From assembly GCF_000611645.1 (NCBI RefSeq), contig NW_014013480.1, positions 1-39,154 on the forward strand: a stretch of 39,154 nt of DNA. The letters are read 5' to 3'. Below are positions 1 through 9,980 of the stretch, piece after piece; the stretch's first letter is position 1, and each line of letters opens with the position of its first letter. The DNA comes from Monoraphidium neglectum. Lineage: Eukaryota; Chlorophyta; Chlorophyceae; Sphaeropleales; Selenastraceae. The position numbers and the translations under genes were made by a program. The notes beneath the pieces are model-generated. The model was not told the DNA's origin, ran no database searches, and saw only the letters and a program-made list of their open reading frames with translations.

Positions 1-191
1 GGGGGAGAGGGGCGAGGGAGAGGGGGCCAGGGCCAGACGTGAGTGCAGGAGGAGGGGGAGGGGGGTAACGCCAGGGGGATTCCAAAACAGCATGGAAGCC
101 AGTGCAGAGCGAGTCGACCGCGGCCACACCCCTCACACAGTAGTCGGCCTGCACTTGCACCCGGCCCCCACGCTGCCGCCCAGCCGCCCAC
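1..191 (-). other. Kinase intron running off the window edge
   Basis: A GTGGGC donor ends the kinase exon at 192. On the minus strand no match to the expected KPENLL continuation was seen. The stretch is G-rich on the plus strand and is best read as intron. Confidence 0.5.
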
Positions 192-1051
192 CCGGCTTCA
201 TGTCGCGGTGGAAGTAGCCGCGGCTGTGGATGTACGCCAGCCCTGCAGCCGCAGCGAGTTGCGCGGAGCGCCAGGCTTCGGTCCATACTCGCGACGCAGC
301 GCTTTCATACCATTGTCCGCAACAGGAGCCGCACCCTGCACTGCTCTGCACAGCCCGCAGGGTGCCTTGCTGCTCCGTCCCCCCCTCCCTCAATTGCGCT
401 GGGCGCGCACCCCGGGGCTCGCGGCGAGCTACATCGCAATTTCCGGCCCAGCCCGCACCATACATGCCGAGTTCCCCACTCCCACCCCAACTTCCACCCC
501 CAATCTCACTCCCACCCCAACTTCCATCCCCATTCTCACTCCCACCCATCGTCCCCCTGTGGCCTCCCACCAACCACCCCTCACCCCCCTCCAGTGCCTC
601 ACCCTGGAAGACCTGGTGGCACCACGCGCGAATGCGGGCCTCAGGGAAGGGCCTCTCGCGGTCCTTCATCAGCTGGTACAGGTTGCAGTCCTGGAGGTTG
701 CGGTGAGGTGGTGGTGGGGCGGGGGGGTCGACGATGGTGGGCAGCGAGCACCCGCACGCGGGCGAGCACAGGGTGAGTGGGTGGACACGGGCACACGTGG
801 TCTCTTGCCGCCTATGGACGCACCAAGGGTGCAAGAGCCACCTGTGCCCAGCGTGTCAGGCCGCGGGCCCTGGAGCGGGCGGGCTGGACCGTTGATGTCG
901 CCTGTGCGCTCACCAAACTTCAGCCCCTGGTGCGTCACCCAGCATCCCAGGTCAACACTGGCCAGACGCATGCCCGCGGGCTGATCGTAGGCGGCGACAA
1001 TCAGGCCGCCCCATCCCCCAACACACACACACACCCACACACACACACACA

Positions 1052-1093
<42 letters not shown>

Positions 1094-2230
1094 TACACAC
1101 ACCCGCACATGCGCGCTCATACACACACACACACACACACACACGTCACGGACCCACTCTTTGACCCGTCCAACCCACGCATTTCTCAGCGGCCGCCCAC
1201 CAGGAACTCAAACACGAAGAACAGCTCGTCATTTTCCCGAATGACCTCCTTCAGCTTCACAACATGGGGGTGGCTCAGCCGCCGCAGGGACTTGACCTGT
1301 GGAGGCGGGGCGCGCAGGGCGCCGCGGGTGCGGGAAAGAGGGGGGCCGCAAGCAGGCGCGGCGAGTGTGACGAGTGGGGTGGGACGGGGGCTGGCGGCTG
1401 CAGCTGCTGCTGGTGACTCAGTCGGTTTTGGAGGTGGCGATAAGGACGTGCCAAGCAAGCAAAGCGGGCCGCGTGTGGAGCTGGCACACTGCGTCAGTTG
1501 CCAAGGTGACGGCAAGGGCGGACGTGCGCGTGGCCTCGGCGGCGTGGCGCCGAGCGCGCTGGCAGGCTTCTGCGCCGGTGGGTGGCAAAGGTTCGGCTGA
1601 CTCGTGCCTGAGCGCGAACACGGTTGGGCCCTGGCAGCGAAACCCTCCGCGGCCCGCACCTCGCGCAGGCTCATGCACTCGTCCCAGCTGAAAAACTTGC
1701 GCTTCATCTTCTTGATGGCCACCTTTGGATTGGAGTGATGGGTGCGGTGCTGCGTGAGGATTATGTGTGACCCGTGCTCGCAGGTTTTTGTGGGACGGAT
1801 CACGCCCATGCCGTGGGCAAGGCAGGCCGCACCGTGCGGCGGCAACAGGCGCCATGTTCGCTTTGCGTTACGCTTCACTCTGTCCTAGAACAAGCATATT
1901 ACGGCCGTCCGAGTGATGTCACTGTCTGCCGCCCATTAGGCGCATCACGGCCCTCTGGATACCGCCCACGCGGGTGATATCCACCTGACCGGCGCCACCG
2001 CTGCGCGCCTGCGCGCACCGTCTCGTTGGTCTGGAGGTTCACGGCCTTCCAAACATTGCCGTATGTGCCGTCTCCTTGCTGCCTAAGGACCTTGTACCTG
2101 CGGGTTTCGCAAAAAGGCAGTGTCCACGTTGGTGTCGTCCATACCTGGCTGCGGGCGCGCACTGTGCTCAACCCACAGCCGTTTGCAAGAATTTACGCGC
2201 GTCCGAGCCCGCCACTGCGCACCGATTCAT
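192..2230 (-). CDS. MAK/ICK/MOK-type (RCK) Ser/Thr protein kinase, 3' part beyond the left edge
   Basis: Proposed exons on the minus strand are 2223-2230 (8-nt start exon coding MNR), 2019-2097, 1660-1722, 1201-1296, 603-690 and 192-242, with matching phases throughout. They give 128 residues. Visible kinase parts, in order: MNRYKVL start; glycine loop [12 protein letters not shown] lysine in [10 protein letters not shown]; helix-C glutamate in [23 protein letters not shown] hinge region; NLYQLMKDR; and catalytic HRDMKP. The run [19 protein letters not shown] followed by [10 protein letters not shown] is typical of the MAK/ICK/MOK branch of CMGC kinases. Known members control cilium or flagellum length (LF4 in Chlamydomonas is one) or meiosis. 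The last visible exon ends inside the KPEN codon run, and no continuation is found in bases 1-191. The DFG and activation loop therefore lie outside the window. Family is sure; exact member and role are inferred. Confidence 0.85.
478..547. repeat. 30-bp minisatellite in a kinase intron
   Basis: Two full 30-bp units (478-507 and 508-537), each starting ACTCCCACCCCAACTTCCA, are followed by a 10-bp partial unit. The two units differ at a few positions only. The tract lies between the fourth and fifth recognised coding pieces of the kinase. Confidence 0.8.
1021..1144. repeat. Compound CA / CT / CA microsatellite
   Basis: (AC)n, then about 20 copies of TC, then a broken stretch and a second (AC)n. 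The tract sits wholly inside a kinase intron. Confidence 0.9.
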
Positions 2231-3165
2231 GATGGCACCCAACGGCGAACGCTATCCCAAATGGCAGCTCCGTCAACAAGACGCTGGGCCTTGTCTTCAC
2301 TGCCTGATGTTGAAGATTAATGCCAACAATAAGCATATGGGCGGCTGGAGGGTGATTGTACTCCGTCACAGATCACTCTCGGAGCGGGTCATTGAAGGCA
2401 CACCTCTGCTGGGAACCCGTACAGCGACTTGCACCAATGTCATTGATGTGGTGGTCTGAAGAACAGATATGCACACACTTGTGCAGTAGTCACGGGCCGC
2501 GTCTGTTCATTCCCAGCATCGTAACAAAAGCCCCCTCGACCCACACAACTCCCTCTTTGACACGCGCGGTCTTGTACACGTTTCAAGAGGTGCGCAGCTC
2601 CGTGTGCTTCGCCGGCACACAGGGCGGCCAGCAAGGGCAGCGGGTGTCTGCGCAGATGAAGCGGGAGTTGTTACTTGTTGGTTTTACGAATGATTATGCC
2701 GAGCACTTTCGCCTGCACACCAGCGGGCAACACCCTGTGCAGTGATGCAGCAGCATGTGCCGCAGCAAGTGCAGCAGAGCAGCAAGCAGCGCCAGGGGGG
2801 GGGACCAACGCCATGGAGGGAAAACAGCGCCGGAGCACGCCTTGAGCATGTTATCGCCACTGCAGCACGGAGGAGTGGCGAGCATGCCTCAAGATTGGTC
2901 ACAGAGCCTGCTGCTGCACCAATGTCGTGCGGCTTGCGGCTGGCGGGCGGCGGTGGCACCAAAACCAGCCGCTCTTGACCCGCAAGCCGGGACGATCTAT
3001 CAGCTGTCCAGAAGGGTGCTGCAGTGCGCCTCATTGCGAGAAGCAGCCCAAAGTTGCACACGCGTTGTGGTCGCTGCGGCGTGTTACGCCTCTGTTGTTC
3101 CACACGCCCCTGGATCCTCCCTCTGTCGGCTCCCTCACAGCCGCGGCGCAGCAGCAGCAGCCAAG
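2231..3165. other. Divergent intergenic region between the kinase and RPL34
   Basis: About 0.93 kb with no coding sequence that could be supported. The two flanking genes point away from each other, so it should hold both promoters and 5' leaders. No clear TATA box was seen. Confidence 0.5.
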
Positions 3166-4571
3166 ATGGTGCAGAGGCTGACCTACCGCAGGCGCCACTG
3201 CTACAACAGCGCCTCCAACCGGACGCGCGTCGTCAAGACCCCTGGTGAGCGGGGGTCCCCTGGATGCTTGTCAGCCAGCCGGGGGCGCTTTGAGCATGCA
3301 CGCCCTGCTCTCTTTCGCGGCAGCCGTGCGGCCTGATCATGTGTCCGCAGAGCCAAAGCTCATCGGCTGGTCATCCTCTCCCCGCTATATCAGGCGGCAA
3401 GCTGGTGGTGCAGTACCAGAAGAAGCCCACCAAGCACCCTAAGTGCGCCGCCACCGGCGTGCGGCTGCACGGGGTGAGCGCACCGTGGGCCGCGGTGGAT
3501 TTTTAGGGAGGGGGGGCCATGGGGGTTGACGCGCTGTGCAGCGAGGCGGGGTGCCGGTGAACCCGGAAGGACTGGGGCTGCTGTTGCCCCAAGGCGTTCC
3601 GCGGGCTGCTGCGGCGGCGTGTGGAGCCAAGGCAGAGCAGGAGGAGGGGTGGCTGCGTGACAGTCAAGTCCACTTGCGAGCGGTGGCGCCGTACACCTGA
3701 GGCTGCGTTGCTTGGGAGGCCGCACGTCAGCCAGCATTCTGTGGTGGCTGTCACGTACATGGTGGCGGTCACGTGTGCGGTGGCTGTCACGTGTGCAGTG
3801 GCTGGCACCAGCAATGCCAAAGCTGCGGTCGGGTGCGAAGCAGTCGGCAAGGCCCCGTTTGCTGCAGGCTGAACTCGACCATTCACCCCGTGGCGGCCCC
3901 TGTGGCGCCCTCCCCCCGCCGCCGGACTGCAGCTGCCCCAGCGCCGCCCCGCGACTCTGGCGCGCCTAAGCAAGAGGCAGAAGTCGGTCAACCGCATCTA
4001 CGGCGGCGCCCTGAGCCACGCCGTGGTGAAGGAGCGCATCGTGCGCGCCTTCCTGATTGAGGAGCAGAAGATCGTCAAGAAGGTGGGGCGGGCTGTGAGG
4101 GATGATGTTTGGGGTGCCTGCGGTTGGAAGGGAGCGTGCACATGCCAGGACGGTGGTATGGGGCGTGGGAGGGCGGGCGGAGCGTTTGTAAGGCACAGCC
4201 CGCTCTGCTGCAGCGCGGTTCTGGAGCGATGCATGCGGCTGCTGCGGGGTGTGCTGCGCGCTTTGAGGACGCGGCGCACCGCATAAAAGCCGCGACGGCC
4301 GCACCGCTGCGTGCGTGGCCGCTCGCGGAAGAGAACGGTGCCAGAGCGATGGATCAGGGCGGCCCGCGTGTTCGCCGGCCGTGCAGCTGCATGCGCGGCC
4401 GGCTTCCGGGCGACCCCACAACAACATGGATTGGGATCCATGTTGGGTAGCGTATGGTGGAGGCACCTGCAGCTGTTGCAATCGGAGCGACCGACGCTGC
4501 CCCTCCTGCTCGTTTGCCCCGCTTGCACTTCGACTGCCTCGCAGGTGCTCAAGCTGCAGGCTAAGAAATAG
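3166..4571 (+). CDS. RPL34: Cytosolic large-subunit ribosomal protein eL34
   Basis: Four exons, 3166-3244, 3394-3473, 3933-4082 and 4545-4571, splice in phase to 111 residues, close to the usual 115-120. The start [18 protein letters not shown] and the following [20 protein letters not shown] match the plant eL34 N-terminus. Later come [15 protein letters not shown] and [20 protein letters not shown], the conserved C-terminus. The protein is a structural part of the 60S subunit and acts in cytosolic translation. Plant and animal versions carry a second CxxC zinc-ribbon half around PKCxxxG; here only one cysteine (HPKCAATG) is seen, so zinc binding is unclear. All four exon joins use GTGAGC/GTGGGG donors and AG acceptors. 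The ATG has a good context (AAGATGG). A TGTAA signal follows 16 nt after the stop. Confidence 0.95.
3744..3809. repeat. 18-bp minisatellite in RPL34 intron 2
   Basis: Three full units (3744, 3762, 3780) and a 12-bp partial unit share the pattern GTGGCTGTCACGTGTGCA. Two of the units contain the palindrome CACGTG. Confidence 0.8.
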
Positions 4572-4586
4572 GCTGCTCTTGCGTCA

Positions 4587-4591
4587 TGTAA
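4587..4591 (+). other. TGTAA polyadenylation signal of RPL34
   Basis: TGTAA lies 16 nt after the RPL34 stop. This pentamer is the usual chlorophyte poly(A) signal, and its placement fits a very short 3' UTR. Confidence 0.6.
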
Positions 4592-5066
4592 CGAAGCCAC
4601 ACAACAAACTCTGCCATGTGCAGGATTTGTGTCACAGCATCGCGGCCAGTGTGTGATGCAGCGCGCCAGTGCACGACGCGCACACGCAGCTGGTCCAAAC
4701 AGCACTCTGTCCGTACGCAGTGCGGGCACCAGCTATGCCTTCTCGGCGAACCAATCCACAGTGAGGATGGCCTTGCCGGCAGCTGCGCCAGCAGAAGGCT
4801 GATCAGGTGGCGGCGGCCTGGCAGAGCTGGCCTGGGAAGGGAAACCAGGCCTGTGCGACCCTCGGCGGCACGGAAAGGCAGGCAAGGGGGCAAAACCTTA
4901 TGACACCCATCACACTGTACCAGGCATGAATGAGAAGTATAGAGCATTGTATACGTTTGTAGGACGTTTACCGCAGCTTCGACCGATCCACTCCGCAAAC
5001 AAGATCTAGACAATCTAGGTGACCGTCGCCGTTACTTTACATCACGGACCAGTGAATTCTGTCACC
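4592..5066 (+). other. Intergenic region upstream of MENG
   Basis: About 475 bp between RPL34 and MENG. It should hold the MENG promoter and 5' leader. No convincing core element or other gene was seen. Confidence 0.45.
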
Positions 5067-6668
5067 ATGCATAAGCTAGCCCACCACCAGTCGGTGCTGG
5101 GTAGTGCAGCCGGGGCAAGAGCCCCGTGGCCTGCTGCGGCGCAGCGCGCGCAGCGGCGCCAATGGCGAGACACCCAGGCGTGGGCTGCCCGTACTGAGCT
5201 GCAGTCCGCAACAACGTCGGCAGCGCAGCCCAGCACAAGCGGCCGCTTTGATGGCGAGGAGCTGCCAGGGCCCCAGGGGGCGTTTCAGCCCGGGCAGGAG
5301 GCGGCGGCGCGGCAGCAGCTGTTCAACCGGATAGCCCCGGTTTATGATGAGGTGCGGCGCACCCCATCCCCGTGAGGTGTTGCAGCCGCGTCACAACCAC
5401 TACCACGAGAATCCGATGGCAATTCCTGCCATCAGAGCGCCATGTCAGGCAGCGTCCTCCTCATATGCACGCGCACTGCCCCGCACCCATGCTCCGGGGT
5501 CGCTCCACCCCGGTGCCGCTCACCCCACGCGCCCGCAGCTCAACGAGCGCCTCAGCCTCGGCCAGCACCGCGTCTGGAAGCGCATGGCCGTCCGCTGGTC
5601 CGGCGCCGCCCCCGGCCACGCGGCGCTCGACGTCTGCTGCGGCAGCGGCGACCTGGCGTTCGAGCTCGCGCGCGTCGTCGGCGCCACCGGCCACGTCACG
5701 GGCCTCGACTTTGCGGCCGAGATGCTGGAGGACGCAGAGTCGCGCCGCGCCGCTGCGCCCGGGGTGCGCCCGGCGTCGCGCCCACCCGCGCGCATGTCGT
5801 GGGTCCAAGGGGACGCGCTCGCGCTGCCCTTCCCGGACGCGTCCTTCGACGCGGCCACCATGGGGTACGGCCTGCGCAACGTGGCCGACATCCCACGGGC
5901 GCTGGCCGAGCTGGCGCGTGTGCTGAAGCCGGGGGCGTCGGCCGCCGTGCTGGACTTCAACAACAGCGAGGACCCGGTGGTGGACGGCCTGCAGGTGGGG
6001 CGGCCGGGGCCCCCCCTCACCCCTCACCCCTCACCTCCCTCCACATGGTGCAGAGCTGTTGTGTGCAGCGGGATGCAGGCGTTTTGGTGGGATTCCAGGG
6101 GTCGGCAGCTGTGGGGTGCCACCTCACGAGCATCGCGGGCTTCCCATGATCCGCATGGCAGCTGCCAGGCAGGGGGGCGTGGCCCACATGGCAAGCCCGC
6201 GCACGCCGCCCCGCTCGCCTCGCCCCTGCGCCGCGGCGCTCTCAATGCAGCGGATCCCAGCACACAACCCTTGCCAAGCCGCCACGCCTTGCCCCGTTAG
6301 GGCAAATCTTCAGATGCATTGAAATCTTGTTCGTTGACATATTTCTAGCGGGCCATTTCCCCCCCCCCAAACACACACACGTGACACACACACACACACA
6401 TGACACACACACACACGTGACACACACACAGACACGTGTGAATCGCCCCACCCCGCGCCAGGCCTTCTTCCTGGAGCGCCTCGTCGTCCCCGCCGCCTCT
6501 GCCTATGGCCTGGCCGCGGAGTACGAATACCTGCGCCCCTCCATAAAGCGCTTCCCCACCGGCCGCGAGCAGGAGGCCATGGCGCGCGCCGCGGGCTTTG
6601 CATCCGCGGTGCATTACAACGTCGGGTTCGGGCTGATGGGCTGCCTGGTTGCGACAAAGGCGCGGTGA
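5067..6668 (+). CDS. MENG: Demethylphylloquinone (2-phytyl-1,4-naphthoquinone) methyltransferase, chloroplast, UbiE/MenG family
   Basis: Exons 5067-5351, 5539-5994 and 6462-6668 join in phase to 315 residues. The enzyme uses S-adenosylmethionine to methylate the naphthoquinone ring in the last steps of phylloquinone (vitamin K1) synthesis, the photosystem I cofactor. Evidence: QLFNRIAPVYDELNERLSLGQHR at the core start; SAM-binding motif I ALDVCCGSGDLAFEL (about residues 124-138); GDALALPFPDASFDAATMGYGLRNVAD; RVLKPGA; and a C-terminal YEYLRPSIKRFPTG and AGFASAVHYNVGFGLMG, all UbiE/MenG landmarks. About 75 N-terminal residues, rich in Ala, Arg, Gln and Ser with few acids, fit a chloroplast transit peptide. 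The ATG at 5067 (CACCATG) is chosen because it is the first in-frame ATG. Intron 2 carries a CA-rich microsatellite. The two methyltransferase halves leave no gap relative to the family. Confidence 0.93.
6369..6437. repeat. CA-rich microsatellite in MENG intron 2
   Basis: (AC)n runs are broken by GTGACACAC and ATGACACAC units. The tract ends about 25 bp before the last MENG acceptor. Confidence 0.85.
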
Positions 6669-6795
6669 CGGCGGGGCAGCCAGTAGCGCCCGGCCCGCGC
6701 ACCGCGCAGCCCGCCCCAGCCCCCTGTGCCCCCGAGCGTTGCTGCGAAAGTTCTGCCCTGTCGGGGTGCTGCGTGTCGCGGCGAGCCCGCGCCTG

Positions 6796-6800
6796 TGTAA
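6796..6800 (+). other. TGTAA polyadenylation signal of MENG
   Basis: The only TGTAA seen between the MENG stop and the convergent gene. It lies about 130 nt after the stop, as expected for a chlorophyte 3' UTR. Confidence 0.5.
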
Positions 6801-6938
6801 AACCCCCAATGCCTGCTGCGCCTTTGCGTGTCGCGTGAATCATGACGGACCCGAGCCAAGGAGCAGCCAGCCACCAGCAGTAGAATGTACGAAGTTAAAA
6901 ATAAACCGGCATCCAGGGGCAGCACTTGATACATGGCG

Positions 6939-8933
6939 TTACAGCCTGTCAAAGGGCCCGACCTCCCCCAGCACCTCCAACTGAGGCTCATCCCACCACG
7001 CCGGCAGCCCGGTACCCTCGCCCCCGCTCCCACCGCCGCTGCCCGCCGCCGCCTGCGCCAGCCGCCAGCGCCGGTAGCCCGGCGCCTTGGACGCGAACTC
7101 TGCGGGGTGCATGAGCAGCAGCCGGCGCAGCCCCAGCAGGGGCAGGTCCCCGGACTCTGCGCAGTACCGCAGCCGCTGCAGCCGCTGATCCTGCGCGTCG
7201 GCCCACGCCGCGAGCGGGCTCAGCGCCGGCGCGGCCGCGCCGCCGCCGGCCGCCCCGTCGCCGCTCTCTCCATCCAGGTCTTCCGCGCCGGCGACGGGCG
7301 ACGAGCCGTCGCCGCCTGCCGTGAACCCGCCGCCGACGCCGCCGGCGCCGCAGAGGATGGCGGCGACGAGCGGGTAGCGCGGGCGCAGCAGCGCGGCGCG
7401 CCAGCGCGGCCGCTGGTCCGAGAGCGCCACGATGGCTGCCCACTGCTCGACCATCCGCTCCACCGCTTCGAGCCCCCCATCGCCGTCCTCTGGACCGCCG
7501 CCATCAGTGCTCCTCCTGCCCTTGCTGCTTCTTCTTCTACTGCTGCTGTTGCTACTGCTGCTGGTGCTGGTGCTGCTGCTGTCGCCCTCGCCCACCTCTG
7601 AGGAGCTGCTACCGAGCAGGGCCGCCTCGAGCACCGCCGGGTTCCAGGCAACAAAGTGCAGCGCCCGCCCGTCACGCCACCCCAGCCGCTCGCGCAGGGC
7701 CCCGGCCAGCGCGCCGCTCGCCGCCCGCACACGCGCCGGCGGTGCCGCGAGCAGCCGCGGGTGGCGGCCGGCGATCAGCGCGGCGTCCAGCGGCGGCAGC
7801 TGCAGCACATCGGCCACCTCGGCGAGGCGCGGCGCGAGCTCGCCCTGGCGCACGCGCACCAGGGCGGGCGCGGCGCACAGCGCGGCGTGGGCGAGCTCCG
7901 GGCCCAGCAGCGCAGCGGCCGCAGAGAGGCGCTCCTCCACCCACTCGTGGCTAACGCCCCCGCTCAATCCACCCCAGTCACTCGCATCGCCATCGCCCGT
8001 GCTCCAGGCCGCGGCGCCGGCGCTCATGATCGCCTCGCCGCCGCCGCCATCGCCGCCGCCGGCGCCAGGCCCGAGCTGCAGCAGAAGCAGCTCCGAGAGC
8101 AGCGGCCCCGTCAGCGCGCCGCCCAGCGCGCGGCGCACCGCAGGCCCGAGGGACGAGATGGCGAGGGCCAGCGCCTCTGGCGGGCGGCGCGGCAGCTCCG
8201 ACAGGGCGGCGAGCAGCAGCTGCGTGGGCGGGTGGCCAGGCAGAAGGCGCAGCAGCTGCTGTGCCGGAGCCTCGAGCTCCCTGCAGATGGGGGGCCGGCA
8301 AACGTGGGGTTGGGTTGCCATGCTGTACACACGTGCTTGCTCTGCTGCCACACAACGCAGCATCCCATGCGCAAGGGGCGGTGCCAAGGAGACAGGGAAC
8401 AGAAGAAGCGCACACTGTAACGTTGCTGCATGCCTTTTGTACAGTCGTAGAACCCGAAATCCGCACCCGGGGTCCAGGAGCAGCGCCAGCCGGTGGCGGT
8501 TGACCAGCTGACGCCCGTCCACGCCAGGCAGCTTCCTCCCAATCGCCAGCCATCCCTCAGCGCGCGCCTCGAGCAACGGCGCGTCGCAGGGCACAACGCC
8601 GCACCGCGCGTCGTCGAGAGCCCAGCCGGTGGCGCTCCGGCTGAGGGACAGGCGGCGGCGCGCCTTCAGCCAGAGCAGCTCGAAATCCAGAAATTGCTGC
8701 AGGTTGGGCGGGATGGGTCGCGGCGGCTTCGCGGGCTGCGGTAGCGCCGCCGCTGCGGTCTGCGCTGCCGCCGACGCCCACACGGCGCACTTAACGCCAG
8801 CGCTGCTTGGGACGCAACGAGCCGGCTGTGCGGATCGCGCGATGCGTGACGCCCATGAAAGCAGCAGCTGCTGTCGACGTGCGGCGCCGCTCTGTTTGCC
8901 GAATTCCAATGGAGCACCGGCGGCGTGTGTCAT
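6939..8933 (-). CDS. Organelle-type protein with weak mTERF-like helical repeats
   Basis: Two exons, 8467-8933 and 6939-8280, give 602 residues from ATG at 8933. The 186-nt intron (8281-8466; GTGCGG donor, CTGCAG acceptor) is a multiple of three and has no stop, so it also reads open. The N-terminus is rich in Ala, Arg, Ser and Gln and nearly free of acids, fitting a chloroplast or mitochondrial transit peptide. Around residues 265-375 three helical units of about 33 residues end in APALV, HPRLLA and NPAVLE. This x-P-x-L-L spacing recalls mTERF repeats, which bind organelle nucleic acid. A Ser-rich stretch (about 375-410) and a Gly/Asp-rich linker follow, then a leucine-rich C-terminal part with LRRLLLMHP. 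The match is by pattern only; it could be another alpha-solenoid family. The stop codon TAA is itself part of a TGTAA pentamer. It is convergent with MENG, 270 bp away. Confidence 0.6.
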   Translation of the reverse strand: MTHAAGAPLEFGKQSGAARRQQLLLSWASRIARSAQPARCVPSSAGVKCAVWASAAAQTAAAALPQPAKPPRPIPPNLQQFLDFELLWLKARRRLSLSRSATGWALDDARCGVVPCDAPLLEARAEGWLAIGRKLPGVDGRQLVNRHRLALLLDPGCGFRVLRLYKRHAATLQCALLLFPVSLAPPLAHGMLRCVAAEQARVYSMATQPHVCRPPICRELEAPAQQLLRLLPGHPPTQLLLAALSELPRRPPEALALAISSLGPAVRRALGGALTGPLLSELLLLQLGPGAGGGDGGGGEAIMSAGAAAWSTGDGDASDWGGLSGGVSHEWVEERLSAAAALLGPELAHAALCAAPALVRVRQGELAPRLAEVADVLQLPPLDAALIAGRHPRLLAAPPARVRAASGALAGALRERLGWRDGRALHFVAWNPAVLEAALLGSSSSEVGEGDSSSTSTSSSSNSSSRRRSSKGRRSTDGGGPEDGDGGLEAVERMVEQWAAIVALSDQRPRWRAALLRPRYPLVAAILCGAGGVGGGFTAGGDGSSPVAGAEDLDGESGDGAAGGGAAAPALSPLAAWADAQDQRLQRLRYCAESGDLPLLGLRRLLLMHPAEFASKAPGYRRWRLAQAAAGSGGGSGGEGTGLPAWWDEPQLEVLGEVGPFDRL

Positions 8934-9980
8934 TTTCTCTTGAAATCATTTACCCCCATAAGTTGTTGTAGGGAGTGCCTTGTTAATCAGATCGCGCAGC
9001 CTGGTAACTTGGCACAATCCGAGCACATAGAGGCAAGAGCCCATGTCCTGATCTTTGATCAATTACGATATTCTTGAAAGCATGCCTGATGGCCGCGGCA
9101 GCTTCCCGATAGCTGTCATGGTGTCTCACCAACTCGGCACAGCTATGTGCCTGTCAGCGCAATGGCCTAGGCGGCATCCTCCACGCAAAGCATGTAACGC
9201 TGTATCATCCCGGGCTGTTATATGTTCAGCATCATCAATTCAAGGAGGATGGGCACCCCTTCAACTGGACGAGGCACGTTGCTGTCAGCGGCAGTCAACT
9301 CTCATGTGACCCTGCGCATCGCTCAGCTACGAGCTGTGAAAGACCGCGCCATCACCTTCCATGATCACTTGATTCTTTCAAGATGAATGCAGGTGTGTAC
9401 GATATACAAATCCCATACATGGTGTGGCAAAGGCATCATAACTCGCAGGCGCAAGGGGGGGGCTGACCACCAAGCCACCCTCGCAGTTCCGCCGCGCACC
9501 TTGTTGTTGCTGACAGGGGTCTCTCTACGGATCATGACTTTCTGATGCGCTCGCTACAGGCATCATGGGTCCCATGTCCTGCGTTTGTTTGTATTCCGCC
9601 ATCACATATTCAAGGGTTGCTGCTTCCTTCCTATCCACGAATATCTGCAAATTTCAACTTGAACTCTGCGAGCTCACTCCAGGTGCAAGCCGTCGAGGCA
9701 AGCAGCACATTGTTGTGGGGCAGGCACTCTGTAGGGGGCCAGGCACACAGAGGGGTTGGAGGAATACATGTTCATCACAGCATACAAACAAAATTTATCT
9801 GAAGGCTTCACACGAGTGTGCGGAAAGTCGGCAGGCGCCACATGTGCGCCGCGGGCCACTGCTGTCCATCCTCAAGTAACTGAGTAACCGGCCGCCCATA
9901 TCCTCCGCCTTCAAATCGCCTTGACAACCAACAAAACTCTTATTTACGTAGAATAATCTGTTTATATACATTGAGATACC
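8934..9980. other. Intergenic region between two divergent genes
   Basis: About 1.05 kb, lower in GC than the coding parts. No exon, RNA gene or repeat could be supported. It should hold the promoters of the mTERF-like gene and the hydrolase-like gene. Confidence 0.45.

Noticed and set aside
1021..1144. CA/CT repeat as a possible CRISPR or telomeric array
   Set aside because: It is a simple dinucleotide microsatellite with no spacers and no TTTAGGG units.
133..2171. Long overlapping open frames on the plus strand across the kinase gene
   Set aside because: They are shadows of GC-rich DNA; the minus strand carries clear kinase motifs.
9961..9969. TATA-like TTTATATAC just before the hydrolase-like gene
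   Set aside because: It lies only about 12-20 bp before the ATG, which leaves no room for a transcription start about 30 bp downstream and a 5' leader.
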